Shown: in pieces, positions 7,927 through 15,709 of the stretch
Layout of the letters: each line of letters starts with the position of its first letter
Position numbering within the stretch: the stretch's first letter is position 1
Origin: Actinomycetota bacterium
GTDB lineage: Bacteria; Actinomycetota; Actinomycetes; Propionibacteriales; Propionibacteriaceae
Assembly (NCBI GenBank): GCA_020161795.1
Contig: JAIUOR010000053.1
Location: forward strand, 1 to 32,261
DNA length: 32,261 bases
Direction of reading: 5' to 3'
The notes under the pieces: generated by a model
The model's database searches: none
The model's input: the letters and a program-made list of their open reading frames with translations, nothing else
Told to the model about the DNA's origin: nothing
Position numbers and translations under genes: made by a program

Positions 7927-7955
7927 TATTAGGTCGGCATGTGCTCGCCTGACAA
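7926..7955 (-). promoter_or_regulatory. Promoter of the LexA-controlled gene
   Basis: On the minus strand a -35-like TTGTCA (7955-7950) and a -10-like TAATAT (7931-7926) are separated by 18 bp. The predicted start falls near 7919, inside the SOS box, and leads into AGGTGAGG and the ATG at 7894. The coherent spacing of promoter, operator, ribosome site and start is the main support for this leftward gene. Confidence 0.65.
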
Positions 7956-8243
7956 CCCCAACTCGGTGTCGGTCTTCGTATGTGAGCGCCAGTGAGGTTC
8001 TGGGCGGGATCGAGGCCAGGTGCTGCCCTGGGACGCCCGGTGTCGTGGTGGCCCGTCTGGATCTGCCGCAAGGCCTGGCTGCAGGGTTCCGGGGGGACAT
8101 GGGGGGACCTTGGTCTGGCTAGGTGTGTCTCTCGATGTCCTCTCGTCTCGGATCGACGTCCCCCAGCGCTGAGGGGACATTCGTGGCCACATCGAACCGC
8201 TGGCCTGGCCTGGTCGAACAAGCGACGAGGAAGGACACCGGCA
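7927..8243. promoter_or_regulatory. Regulatory region upstream of the transfer operon
   Basis: These 317 bp lie between the leftward SOS gene and the first transfer gene. The sequence holds the leftward promoter at its left edge and, from 8091 to 8180, a cluster of GGGGACAT-like motifs on both strands. A frame open from 7992 into the next gene has shadow-like composition and is not called. A ribosome site GAGGAAGGA lies at 8226-8234. I could not pick a convincing rightward -10/-35 pair of the housekeeping type, which fits with a special promoter or an activator. Confidence 0.55.
8091..8180. repeat. Cluster of five GAGGGGACAT-like motifs
   Basis: Copies are GGGGGGACAT (8091-8100), GGGGGGACCT (8101-8110, in tandem with the first), GAGAGGACAT on the minus strand (8144-8135), TGGGGGACGT on the minus strand (8165-8156) and GAGGGGACAT (8171-8180). 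The last two form an inverted pair, GTCCCC-N9-GGGGAC (8158-8178). An exact further copy of GAGGGGACAT occurs at 29342-29351, upstream of the relaxase and DUF4192 genes. The layout suggests a dimeric operator or promoter array controlling the element's transfer genes. The binding protein is unknown. Confidence 0.55.
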
Positions 8244-9065
8244 ATGAGTCTTGTGGAAGCTCTCGGGCTGGATGAGGAGCAGATCCCCGCGGTGGTTCAG
8301 CGCTGCTGGGGGAGATGGAGCGAGCGGGTACCCGCGTTGGGTTGTGTGCCGGTTCCGGAGGAGTTGGGAGCGTGGCGGCGATCGGCGCCGTCCGATGTGA
8401 CGGATCGCGTCCTGCGGGGGTTGGCGGAGTTGGCCGCGACGGACGGAGGTGATGACACCGAGGCGGCGACGGTGTTGGCGTGGCTGATGGTGCCGGGGGT
8501 GCTCCGGTATGTGAGCGCGGGCCTGGCTGGGCAACGGGATGCTGACGTGCAGGTGGCCGCCCAGCTGTGGATCGAGGTGCGTAGTTTTCCGTGGCGGACC
8601 ACAGGTCGGGTGGCCGGCAACATTCTGTGGCGGCTCCGCAAGGCCGTGCTGGCTGAGTTCGGCGACCGCGGCCAGCTGGAGAACCGCGATCGCACGCTCG
8701 CGCGGACCTACCTCGACCTGTCGATCGACCTGCTTCGAGCGTCGCACAACGAGGAGGACACAACTGCGACTGACGCGCGCGACGACGTTCTGGCGGTCCT
8801 GGAGTGGGGCCGCAGGCAGGGGGTGATCTCCGAGGTCGACCGCAGGCTGCTGCTCGATGTGCTGGCCACATCGGAGGAGGCGCCGGGCGCGGTGGCCTGC
8901 CTGCCGCTGTTGGGTGACCGGGTGTCCGACCAGGTTGCGGCTCGGTGGGGGGTCACAGGCCGTACGGTGCGGCGTCGCGCGGCACGGAGCATCGCCGCGC
9001 TCGCGGCCACCGTGGGCGCTGGTGGCAGATCCGCGACCCTGGCGCGGATCGCCTGGGCGGCGTGA
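8244..9065 (+). CDS. Sigma-factor-like DNA-binding regulator heading the transfer operon
   Basis: The product has 273 residues. An all-helical segment around residues 73-135 (AWLMVPGVLRYVSAG, then AAQLWIEVRSFPWRTTGRVA) resembles a sigma-70 region 2. A C-terminal helix-turn-helix (about 229-260: SDQVAARWGVTGRTVRRRAA) resembles region 4. An acidic linker lies between. I chose ATG 8244 because GAGGAAGGA sits 10 nt upstream and the earlier in-frame sequence looks non-coding. It stands first in a run of 14 co-directional genes, just after a motif cluster. Transcriptional control of the transfer genes is the natural inference. Whether it is a true sigma factor or a sigma-derived activator is open. 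Confidence 0.6.
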   Translation: MSLVEALGLDEEQIPAVVQRCWGRWSERVPALGCVPVPEELGAWRRSAPSDVTDRVLRGLAELAATDGGDDTEAATVLAWLMVPGVLRYVSAGLAGQRDADVQVAAQLWIEVRSFPWRTTGRVAGNILWRLRKAVLAEFGDRGQLENRDRTLARTYLDLSIDLLRASHNEEDTTATDARDDVLAVLEWGRRQGVISEVDRRLLLDVLATSEEAPGAVACLPLLGDRVSDQVAARWGVTGRTVRRRAARSIAALAATVGAGGRSATLARIAWAA

Positions 9066-9313
9066 TGTCCGAAACGCCCCCGCTTCGGCGGCTTATGGCC
9101 GCGAAGGAGGTGTTGGCCGTGGCCGATGAACCAACCGCCAGGATTGCTCGACTGTTCGACTTGGTGTGGCTGGAGCCAGCGGTGATCCGCAATCTGGCCA
9201 TGTCGATGGCAAAGCTGGAGGAGATCCAGGACGCGAAGGTACAGCTGGCCGCGCTGCCCCAGGTCGAACGTCGAGCTGGCATGGTTCGGCGGTTGGAGGT
9301 GCTCGACCAGTGA
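9065..9313 (+). CDS. Small conserved-type transfer operon protein, unknown function (82 aa)
   Basis: The product has 82 residues, highly helical, with no membrane segment and no motif I recognise (LRRLMAAKEVLAVADEPTAR; MAKLEEIQDAKVQLAALPQV). The ATG overlaps the stop of the sigma-like gene by one base (TGATG), and the 3' end overlaps the next gene by GTGA, so it is embedded in a translationally coupled chain. GTG 9062 is an alternative start. Its position between a regulator and a P-loop-like protein suggests an accessory cytoplasmic role in transfer, but nothing in the sequence says what. Confidence 0.6.
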   Translation: MSETPPLRRLMAAKEVLAVADEPTARIARLFDLVWLEPAVIRNLAMSMAKLEEIQDAKVQLAALPQVERRAGMVRRLEVLDQ

Positions 9314-10107
9314 GCGCACCCCTCTTGTCGATTGCTGAGCTGCGTCAGGCCTATCTGGCTGCGGCCCGGGGCGAGTTCCGTACGGGCAGTGCTCGCCGAG
9401 TCAGCTCCCGCGCTGGCGGGAGCGCGGCCACCTGGGAACCGGGGGGTGAGGAACAGGTGGCGCTGGTGGTGCCGGCCTCTGCTGGGGCCGGCGCCACCAC
9501 GGTGGCGGTGGCGATCGCGACGGCCGCCGGAAGTGCCCGGGTGGTGGAGTGCTGTGGAGCTGGCCTGTCCGGTCTTGCGGTCGCAGCGAGTGCTGAGCTT
9601 GGGCTGCTCGGGGACGGCTGGATGCGCGGATCTCGCGGTTCGGTGCTGCTGGACCGCCGCTCGGACCACCTCTCCGCGCCGACCGATCTGCCCGCGCCGC
9701 CGGCCGCATTGGTGCCGCTGACCGTGGTCGATGCGGGGTGGCCGGTGGAGCAGTTGATCGACGCTCCCGGTTGGGTCGGCGACTTGGCACGGACCTTGCA
9801 GCTGGTGGTGTTGGCGGTGCATCCCAGCCAGCCGGGACTGCGGCGCGCGGAGTTGTCGATCGGCTTGCTCGGTGTCGATAGGACGCACGTTGCGCTGGTT
9901 GGAGCATCCCCTCGGCGGTGGCCCCGCCCCGTCGAACAGGCCGCCGGGCCACTACTTCGTCAGTCGCGCGAGATGGGCCGCGTCACCTGCTTCCCGGCCG
10001 ACCGCGGCTTGGCGATCTCCGGCCTCACCCCCGAAGCAGTGCCGCCCGCGATCACTGCGGCAGCTGCGCGTCTGCTTGCTCTCGTGAAAGGACTGTCATG
10101 TTCGTAG
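9310..10107 (+). CDS. ParA/P-loop-like protein with degenerate nucleotide-binding loop
   Basis: The product has 265 residues. Near residue 52, VALVVPASAGAGATTVAVAI occupies the place of a ParA/MinD-like P-loop, but the lysine of GxxGxGK(T) is replaced (GAGATT). Classical ATP hydrolysis is therefore doubtful. Later segments (VPLTVVDAGWPVEQL, LQLVVLAVHPSQPGLRRAEL, RTHVALVGAS) follow the beta-strand/helix order of that fold. Similar proteins occur in actinobacterial transfer operons beside the VirB-like genes. GTG 9310 overlaps the previous stop. The 3' end overlaps the next gene by 10 bp. A scaffolding or positioning role at the secretion apparatus is inferred. Confidence 0.5.
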   Translation: MSAPLLSIAELRQAYLAAARGEFRTGSARRVSSRAGGSAATWEPGGEEQVALVVPASAGAGATTVAVAIATAAGSARVVECCGAGLSGLAVAASAELGLLGDGWMRGSRGSVLLDRRSDHLSAPTDLPAPPAALVPLTVVDAGWPVEQLIDAPGWVGDLARTLQLVVLAVHPSQPGLRRAELSIGLLGVDRTHVALVGASPRRWPRPVEQAAGPLLRQSREMGRVTCFPADRGLAISGLTPEAVPPAITAAAARLLALVKGLSCS

Positions 10108-10430
10108 TCACTGTGGCCGCTGGAGCGATCGCTCAGCTGCAACCCCTGCTTGTCCCAGTGCTGGTGCCGATGAAGGTCTGTCCGATCGCGCCGCCTGGGG
10201 CCCAGCAATACGCCGACCAGGTGCTGGGCTACATCCTGTGGGGGGTCGGGATCGCCTTCTTCGCTGGGCTTGTCCTGGCGATCGGCGCACTGCCGGTCGG
10301 CCGGTGGCTCGGGATGCATGGCGCCAACAAGGCCGCCATTGCGGGTCTGCTCACGGTCGTCATCGCAGCGATCTTGTACGTGGTCGCGCCGGGGATCGTT
10401 GACAGCATCCTTGGCAACGGCTGCATCTAG
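10098..10430 (+). CDS. VirB2/TrbC-like small membrane protein (110 aa)
   Basis: The product has 110 residues: a hydrophobic N-terminus (1-25), then two clear transmembrane helices (about 41-63 and 76-100) joined by a short polar turn (GRWLGMHGANK). That is the helical hairpin of VirB2/TrbC-type pilins and of the small membrane proteins at this position in actinobacterial secretion operons. Cysteines in KVCPIAP and at the C-terminus (GNGCI) would both face the same side and could pair. The start ATG has GAAAGGA upstream and overlaps the preceding gene. Function as pilin or channel subunit is inferred from topology and context. Confidence 0.5.
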   Translation: MFVVTVAAGAIAQLQPLLVPVLVPMKVCPIAPPGAQQYADQVLGYILWGVGIAFFAGLVLAIGALPVGRWLGMHGANKAAIAGLLTVVIAAILYVVAPGIVDSILGNGCI

Positions 10431-10440
10431 GGAGACCGCG

Positions 10441-11253
10441 ATGCAGCCCTATCGTCCCTCCCGCGGTCAACCGGCCGCGTGGAGCCAGCGGCACCTGATC
10501 GCCGTCCTGTGCGCGACGGTCACCGTGGCGCTAGTGCTGATCGCCGGACTGGCCTTCGCGATCTGGACCGCTCTCGCCGAGCCGTCAGCTCCCCAACCCG
10601 ACGGCCTGCCGCCGGTGGACGACCACCTGGCTATCCGAGACCGGATTGCCGCCGACCCGATGCCCAGTACCGATCCGCAGGCCGCCTTCACTCCCGATAC
10701 AGCGGTGTTGCCGGCCGGCGAGATTCTGGTTCCGGTTCCCGCGGTCGAGGCTGGGCCGGCGGGTGTTCCGTCCGGCTTCCCCCACACCGCGGAAGGTGCG
10801 GTCGGGCAACTCGCCGCGATCGAGAAGACCGTGCTCGAAGCGATGAGCCTGCCGATCGTCCGCGAAGTTCACAGCCAGTGGGTACAGCCCGGCGGTCCTG
10901 CACTAGCGGACTGGGAACTCACTCGTAATGTGACTGCGTTCCTGGAAGCGGCCCGTCAACCCGGGCAGGACAAGGACCCAGCCACGCTGGTCCGGGTGAC
11001 GCCGGCCGCCGCGCTGGTGAAGGGTGCCGACGGGCCCGACTGGGTCGTGGTGTGCGTCCTGCTGGACGTGCAGGCGCTGATCCGGGCCGAGTCGCGGATG
11101 GGCTACGGCCTCTGCGCCCGCATGGCCTGGGCTGATGGCCGCTGGCAGATCGCTCCCGGGGAGCCCCCGGCACCGGCTCCCCAGGTGTGGCCGGGTTCGA
11201 CCGCCGCGGTTGAGTCCGGCTGGCTGGACTGGGTGGAAGAGGTCGGCGAATGA
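10441..11253 (+). CDS. VirB8/TcpC-like bitopic transfer protein
   Basis: The product has 270 residues with a short basic cytoplasmic start, one transmembrane helix (about 19-44) and a large extracytoplasmic domain. The last 150 residues (AIEKTVLEAMSLPIVREVHS ... WVVVCVLLDVQAL ... YGLCARMAWADGRWQIAPG) alternate helix and strand as in the NTF2-like domains of VirB8/TcpC. It stands directly before the VirB6-like gene and overlaps it by ATGA. AGGGAGA 6 nt upstream supports the ATG. I infer a structural channel subunit. The family assignment is by topology and fold impression rather than by a diagnostic motif. Confidence 0.55.
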   Translation: MQPYRPSRGQPAAWSQRHLIAVLCATVTVALVLIAGLAFAIWTALAEPSAPQPDGLPPVDDHLAIRDRIAADPMPSTDPQAAFTPDTAVLPAGEILVPVPAVEAGPAGVPSGFPHTAEGAVGQLAAIEKTVLEAMSLPIVREVHSQWVQPGGPALADWELTRNVTAFLEAARQPGQDKDPATLVRVTPAAALVKGADGPDWVVVCVLLDVQALIRAESRMGYGLCARMAWADGRWQIAPGEPPAPAPQVWPGSTAAVESGWLDWVEEVGE

Positions 11254-12656
11254 ACGACTGGTGGAATCCGTTTGGGCAGCTCGGCGGGGCAGCCGCGCAG
11301 CTTGTCACTGACGCCTGGACAGCGGCCTGGTTGAGCTTGTGGAACGGCGGCGTGTGGGTGCTGCGGTTGATCTTGGACTGGATGGACGCCTGGCTGACGC
11401 CTGATCTGGCGGCAGCGGGTCCGGGTCAGGATCTGTATCGCGCGACCTTCTGGATCGCCGGCGTGTTGGTGCTGGTGATGTTCATGGTCCAGCTCGGCAT
11501 CGCCGCAGCCCGCCGCGACCCGAAGGGATTGGGCCGCGCCGCGGTGGGCATGGGGCAGTTCTTGGTCGTGACAGCTGGTTGGATCGGCTACACCGTCGCG
11601 ATCACAGCCGCCGCTGGTGGTCTGACCCGCGCACTGATGCGGTCGCTGCTGGGCGTCACGTCATGGAACACCTGGCAGCCGTGGAAACCCTTCGGTGTTC
11701 AGCAGATCGCCGATGCGGGGATGGCGACGGTGTTGGGTCTGATGGGTCTGCTGATGTGGGTGGCTGCGATCGGGCATCTGGTGGTGATTCTGGCGCGAGA
11801 CGCCGCGCTGATTGTGCTGGTCGCGACCGGCCCGATCACCGCGGCCGGGCTGGTCAACGAGAGTACCCGGAGCTGGTTCTGGCGCTCCTTCAGATGGTTC
11901 CATGCCGCCGCCTTCACCCCGTTCGTCGTCGTGCTGGTGACCGGGACGGGGATGAAGTTCGCCGAGGGTGTCACGGCAGGAAAGGCTGGCTCGATCGAGG
12001 GATCCATCGGTACCGCGCTGCCCGCCATCGTGCTGATCTGTATCGCGGTGATCTCCCCAGTGGCCTTGTTCAAACTGCTGGCTTTCACCGATCCCGGAAC
12101 CGCTTCTGGTGCGTCAGCCCGCGCCGGGATGCAGGCAGTCGGCGGGCTGCAGGGCCTGCTTCAAGGGCGCCCCTCACAGGCCGCCAATGACACCGCGAGT
12201 CAGACCTCCGGCAGCCAGTCCGCCGGTGAGGCAACGGCAGACGCCGCTGCCACCAGCAGATTCGCTGCTGCAGTGCAGGCGACCGGTGCCGCGCTAGGCC
12301 CCGTAGCGGCCGCCGTGGGTGCTGGTCTGGGGCTGGTGACCAAGGTAGGTGCGTTCGGCGCGGCGACGCTCAGCGACATCACCAACCAAACCGGGATCGG
12401 ACACAACAGCTACCAGCCCGACTACCAAGCCCCCAGCGATCGGGCAGCCCGCGCCAACCGGGAGGCCAACGCCACCAGCACCAACAACGACGGCGATACC
12501 GATCCGGGTCCGAGCGACGCCCAGCCGGCGGACACCTACATCCCGCCGGGCACCTCACCTGCGCCGGCGCCCGCCGCAGCGCCGGCGGGCACGGCCGCGT
12601 CCAGCGGAGCGGCGGGAGCGAGCGGGGCTGCCGAGGCCGCCGCCGTCGCCTTGTAG
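11250..12656 (+). CDS. VirB6/TrbL-like polytopic channel protein
   Basis: The product has 468 residues with about six transmembrane helices (near 66-86, 100-123, 157-182, 185-202, 215-235 and 256-280). An amphipathic, tryptophan-rich N-terminus (DWWNPFGQ ... WNGGVWVLRLILDWMDAWL) precedes them. The segment ATGPITAAGLVNESTRSWFW is the kind of conserved loop seen in VirB6/TrbL-like proteins. Residues 300-468 form a low-complexity Ala/Ser/Thr/Pro-rich tail, probably on the outside. It follows the VirB8-like gene by a 4-bp overlap and precedes the SCO6880-type gene, the usual order in Streptomyces-type conjugative operons. Likely the membrane pore component. Confidence 0.75.
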   Translation: MNDWWNPFGQLGGAAAQLVTDAWTAAWLSLWNGGVWVLRLILDWMDAWLTPDLAAAGPGQDLYRATFWIAGVLVLVMFMVQLGIAAARRDPKGLGRAAVGMGQFLVVTAGWIGYTVAITAAAGGLTRALMRSLLGVTSWNTWQPWKPFGVQQIADAGMATVLGLMGLLMWVAAIGHLVVILARDAALIVLVATGPITAAGLVNESTRSWFWRSFRWFHAAAFTPFVVVLVTGTGMKFAEGVTAGKAGSIEGSIGTALPAIVLICIAVISPVALFKLLAFTDPGTASGASARAGMQAVGGLQGLLQGRPSQAANDTASQTSGSQSAGEATADAAATSRFAAAVQATGAALGPVAAAVGAGLGLVTKVGAFGAATLSDITNQTGIGHNSYQPDYQAPSDRAARANREANATSTNNDGDTDPGPSDAQPADTYIPPGTSPAPAPAAAPAGTAASSGAAGASGAAEAAAVAL

Positions 12657-12676
12657 AGGAACCAGAGGACAGACCA

Positions 12677-14185
12677 ATGGCCACAGTGTTCGCCGAGTAC
12701 GCCCGCAACCGGCAGGGATGGTTCTTCGGACTGAGCGGCGCCCGACTGGTACTCCTGGTCGCAGCCGGGGGTCCGATCCTGTGGGCTGTTCAGGCTGATC
12801 GCTGGTCCCTTGCGGGTGTGCTGTGCGTGGCGTGGCTGGTATTGGCGCTCCTGGTGACCGTGCCGGTGCGTGGCCGTTCGGCCGTCGGTTGGCTGGTGGC
12901 ATCGGCAAGTCTGGCGGCCGGGACCGTGTTCGGCTGGACGCGCTGGCGCGCCAAGGCAGCGACCGGGCAAGCCGCCGATCTGGAGACCCCTGATCTGCCG
13001 GGGGTGCTGCAGGGGATCGAGATCCACGACGGCCCACCCCAAGGCCCGTCGAACACCCGGTTCGCGCTGATCCAGGACCACGCGCAACGGACCTGGGCGG
13101 CGACAGCGGCGATCAGCCATCCGGGCTTGGCGCTGGCCGACGCCGAGGAGCGCGACGCCCAGGCCGCCGGCCTGACCGAGCTGCTCAACGCTTGCGCACG
13201 GGCGGGATCGATCTCCGCGGTGCAGTTCCAGATCCGGTCGGTTCCCGACGATGGAGCCGAACGCGAGCAGTGGCTGGCTCGCCACGAACACCCCCACGCC
13301 CCGCAGCTTTCCCAGCAGGTGAACCGCGAGATCGCCGCCAATCTTTCGCAGGCGTCGGTGCGCACCGAGGCGTTTGTCAGCGTGGTCGTGCCCGAGTCCC
13401 GCCTCGCCCGGCTGGCCAGGGAGTACGGCCACGGCGTGGCGTCCCGGGGGCGGGCGATGGCGACGCTGGTGGCGGAGGTCGAGGCTCTGCTGCGCACAGG
13501 GATGCGGATGACGTCGGTGGAGTGGCTGACCTCCCAGCAGTTGGCCGCAGCTGTGCGGACGGGCTTCGCACCGGCCGATCGCGCTGGTCTGGTCGACGCG
13601 GCGGCCGAGCAGCGCGCCAACCCGGCGGTGAACGCGACCGTGCCCTGGGCCCACGCCGGTCCGTCGGGCGCCGAGACTGTGGCGCGGCACTACGTCCACG
13701 ACGCCTGGTGCTCGATCGCTGCGACGATCACGCTCCCGACCAGAGGAGCGGTACTTGGCGCCTTGGCGCCGGTCTTGGTGCCGACCGAGCCGCAGGAGCG
13801 CCGTTGCCTACTGGTGACTTTCCCTGTGGTGACACAGGCCGTCGCCGACCGGCAGTCGCAGAGTGCGGAGTGGTCCGCCGACCTGGCTGAGGCGTTACGG
13901 GCCAGAGCAGGGATGAAGACCCGCGCGAAGGATCGCGCCGCGATTGGCCGGGCTCGCGAACTCGACGTCAAGCTGGCGTGGGGCAACGCGCTGGTACTGC
14001 CGTACGCGGTCGCCTGCGTCACCGTCCCCTCGACCATGCGGATCGCCGAGTTCGGACGCCGGCTCGACACCTCGATCCGCCGGGCCGGTTACGCCCCGCT
14101 GCGGCTGGACCTCGCCCAGGACAGCGCTGTCACCGCAGCCACCATCCCACTCGGCGTCACTCTCGACCACAGGACGATCCAGTGA
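12677..14185 (+). CDS. SCO6880-family type IV secretion protein (PrgI/VirB3 plus VirB4 N-terminal region)
   Basis: The product has 502 residues. Two adjacent transmembrane helices (about 20-40 and 43-62) follow an N-terminal FAEYARNRQGWFFGLSG, a VirB3/PrgI-like start. The remaining 430 residues are cytoplasmic. Features such as ERDAQAAGLTELLNACARAG, MRMTSVEWLTSQQLAAAVR and the C-terminal MRIAEFGRRLDTSIRRAGYA match what I know of the actinobacterial SCO6880 family, which corresponds to VirB3 fused to the non-ATPase half of VirB4. It overlaps the VirB4 ATPase gene by GTGA, so the two probably work as one split VirB4. The ATG lies 20 bp after the VirB6-like stop, with GAGGAC upstream. Confidence 0.85.
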   Translation: MATVFAEYARNRQGWFFGLSGARLVLLVAAGGPILWAVQADRWSLAGVLCVAWLVLALLVTVPVRGRSAVGWLVASASLAAGTVFGWTRWRAKAATGQAADLETPDLPGVLQGIEIHDGPPQGPSNTRFALIQDHAQRTWAATAAISHPGLALADAEERDAQAAGLTELLNACARAGSISAVQFQIRSVPDDGAEREQWLARHEHPHAPQLSQQVNREIAANLSQASVRTEAFVSVVVPESRLARLAREYGHGVASRGRAMATLVAEVEALLRTGMRMTSVEWLTSQQLAAAVRTGFAPADRAGLVDAAAEQRANPAVNATVPWAHAGPSGAETVARHYVHDAWCSIAATITLPTRGAVLGALAPVLVPTEPQERRCLLVTFPVVTQAVADRQSQSAEWSADLAEALRARAGMKTRAKDRAAIGRARELDVKLAWGNALVLPYAVACVTVPSTMRIAEFGRRLDTSIRRAGYAPLRLDLAQDSAVTAATIPLGVTLDHRTIQ

Positions 14186-15684
14186 GAACCCTGCGATCGG
14201 GGAGAAAGGTCGACCGGCTGCTGGCCGACTTCGGCCATCCGCTCCCGGCGGCCGCGCCGCCGGCCGTCGAGCCACGAGAACCGCGGCTGTTCCAGCCCAC
14301 GTCACCGCGGGGGCAGCGCCGGCGGGGCCGGGGCTGGAGCCCGGCAACCGCCCCGGTGGCGACCTGGCGGATGACCAGCGACCAGGCCGGCGCGCTGTGG
14401 CCGTTCGTCACCCGTCCCGGGTTGCCGGCAACGGGTGCCCAGATGGGGTTCGACTTCTTCTCCCGCGGCAGCTTCTTCGCCGACCCGCACGGCTGGGTCC
14501 TGGAGGAGCGGGTCTCTAACCCCAACATCTTCTGCTTCGGCGAGCCCGGCCTGGGCAAGTCGGCGACCACGAAGGCCTTCTGTTTGCGCATGATGGGGTT
14601 CGGCTACCGAACCCTGATTCTCGGCGACGTCAAGGCCGAGTACGAGGCGATGTGCCACGCGCTTGGGGTTGAACCCATCACGATCGGACCCGGCCTCCCC
14701 GCACGGATCAACCCGCTGGACTTCGGACCCCTGCGGCAGGGCTGGGATCAGTTGGACGCGATCGAGGCTCAACGGAGAGCGGACATTGTGTTCTCCCGCT
14801 GGCTGGTCGTGCTGCGTGGCCTCGTCGGTTCGCAGAAGATCGGCCACCAGCCGGTACCGGTCGGGCCCACGGAGGAAGCCGTGGTGGACGCCAGCCTGCG
14901 TCTGCTCACCGGCTACACCGCCGGCAACACCCAGCTGACCGAGACGACCATCCCGAGACTGTGGTGGCTGCTCCACGAACCAACCAACGACCTGGTGGAG
15001 ACCTGCCGCTACGCCTCCGTACGCCACTTCCTCGACGACACACGGCTGCTACGCGACAGCCTCGGCCAACTCACCCACGGCGCCCTGCGAGGCCTGTTCG
15101 ACGACTACACCAGCATCAACATCGATTGGTCGGCACCGATCCAATCCCTGTCCCTCGCGCAGCTTGAAGCCCTCGGCGATGAAGCAGTCGGAATGGCCCT
15201 GTTGTGCCTCAACTCATGGGGCCGGGCCATGCGCGAGGTCGCCGAACCGGGCGATCTGCGGATCGTGGTCCGCGACGAAAGCTGGAAGCAACTTCGCCTC
15301 GGTATCGAGGCAGTGATGAGCTTCGACGCCGACCTGAGGCTGTCGCGCCGAGACGGCGACATCCAGCTGGCCATCGCCCACAAACCGTCCGACCTGCTGT
15401 CAGCAGGCGACCTGGGCTCCCAGGCGGCGACGATCGCCAAAGACCTGCTCCACCTCACCAGCACCAAGATCCTGCACGGCCAACCCCAACAGATCGCCGA
15501 CGAACTGGCCGGCATCCTCGGCCTGTCCCCGATCGCGACGAATCTCGTTACCGACTGGTGCCGACAGGTGCCCGGACGTGCGCTCTGGCTGGTCGGGCCG
15601 CAGATCCACAAAGTCCAAACGGTGCTCCACCCGGCAGAGCGGCTCCTCACCTGGACAAACGCCAACCTCGAAGCAGCCGCCTGA
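14182..15684 (+). CDS. VirB4-like transfer ATPase
   Basis: The product has 500 residues. A proline-rich N-terminus leads into GFDFFSRGSFFADPHGWVLE, the usual lead-in of VirB4/TraC-type ATPases. The Walker A motif is G120-EPGLGKS-127. The Walker B acidic pair is D365-E366 in LRIVVRDESW, followed by the conserved helix and the RDGDIQLAIAHK segment. It supplies energy for assembly of the secretion channel at the cytoplasmic face. The start is the GTG overlapping the SCO6880-type stop; frame upstream of it is shadow. At about 500 residues it is shorter than Gram-negative VirB4 (about 800) because the N-terminal half is encoded by the preceding gene. Confidence 0.9.
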   Translation: MRTLRSGRKVDRLLADFGHPLPAAAPPAVEPREPRLFQPTSPRGQRRRGRGWSPATAPVATWRMTSDQAGALWPFVTRPGLPATGAQMGFDFFSRGSFFADPHGWVLEERVSNPNIFCFGEPGLGKSATTKAFCLRMMGFGYRTLILGDVKAEYEAMCHALGVEPITIGPGLPARINPLDFGPLRQGWDQLDAIEAQRRADIVFSRWLVVLRGLVGSQKIGHQPVPVGPTEEAVVDASLRLLTGYTAGNTQLTETTIPRLWWLLHEPTNDLVETCRYASVRHFLDDTRLLRDSLGQLTHGALRGLFDDYTSINIDWSAPIQSLSLAQLEALGDEAVGMALLCLNSWGRAMREVAEPGDLRIVVRDESWKQLRLGIEAVMSFDADLRLSRRDGDIQLAIAHKPSDLLSAGDLGSQAATIAKDLLHLTSTKILHGQPQQIADELAGILGLSPIATNLVTDWCRQVPGRALWLVGPQIHKVQTVLHPAERLLTWTNANLEAAA

Positions 15685-15709
15685 CCATGACGCGGAACGG
15701 AGACCAACG

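Noticed and set aside
7992-8243. N-terminal extension of the sigma-like protein
   Set aside because: The 84 extra residues are Trp/Arg/Gly-rich and unlike a protein, they span the motif cluster, and a good ribosome site precedes ATG 8244.
9166-9309. Upstream extension of the P-loop-like protein
   Set aside because: It runs through the preceding small gene in another frame. GTG 9310 overlapping the stop (GTGA) fits the coupling style of the operon.
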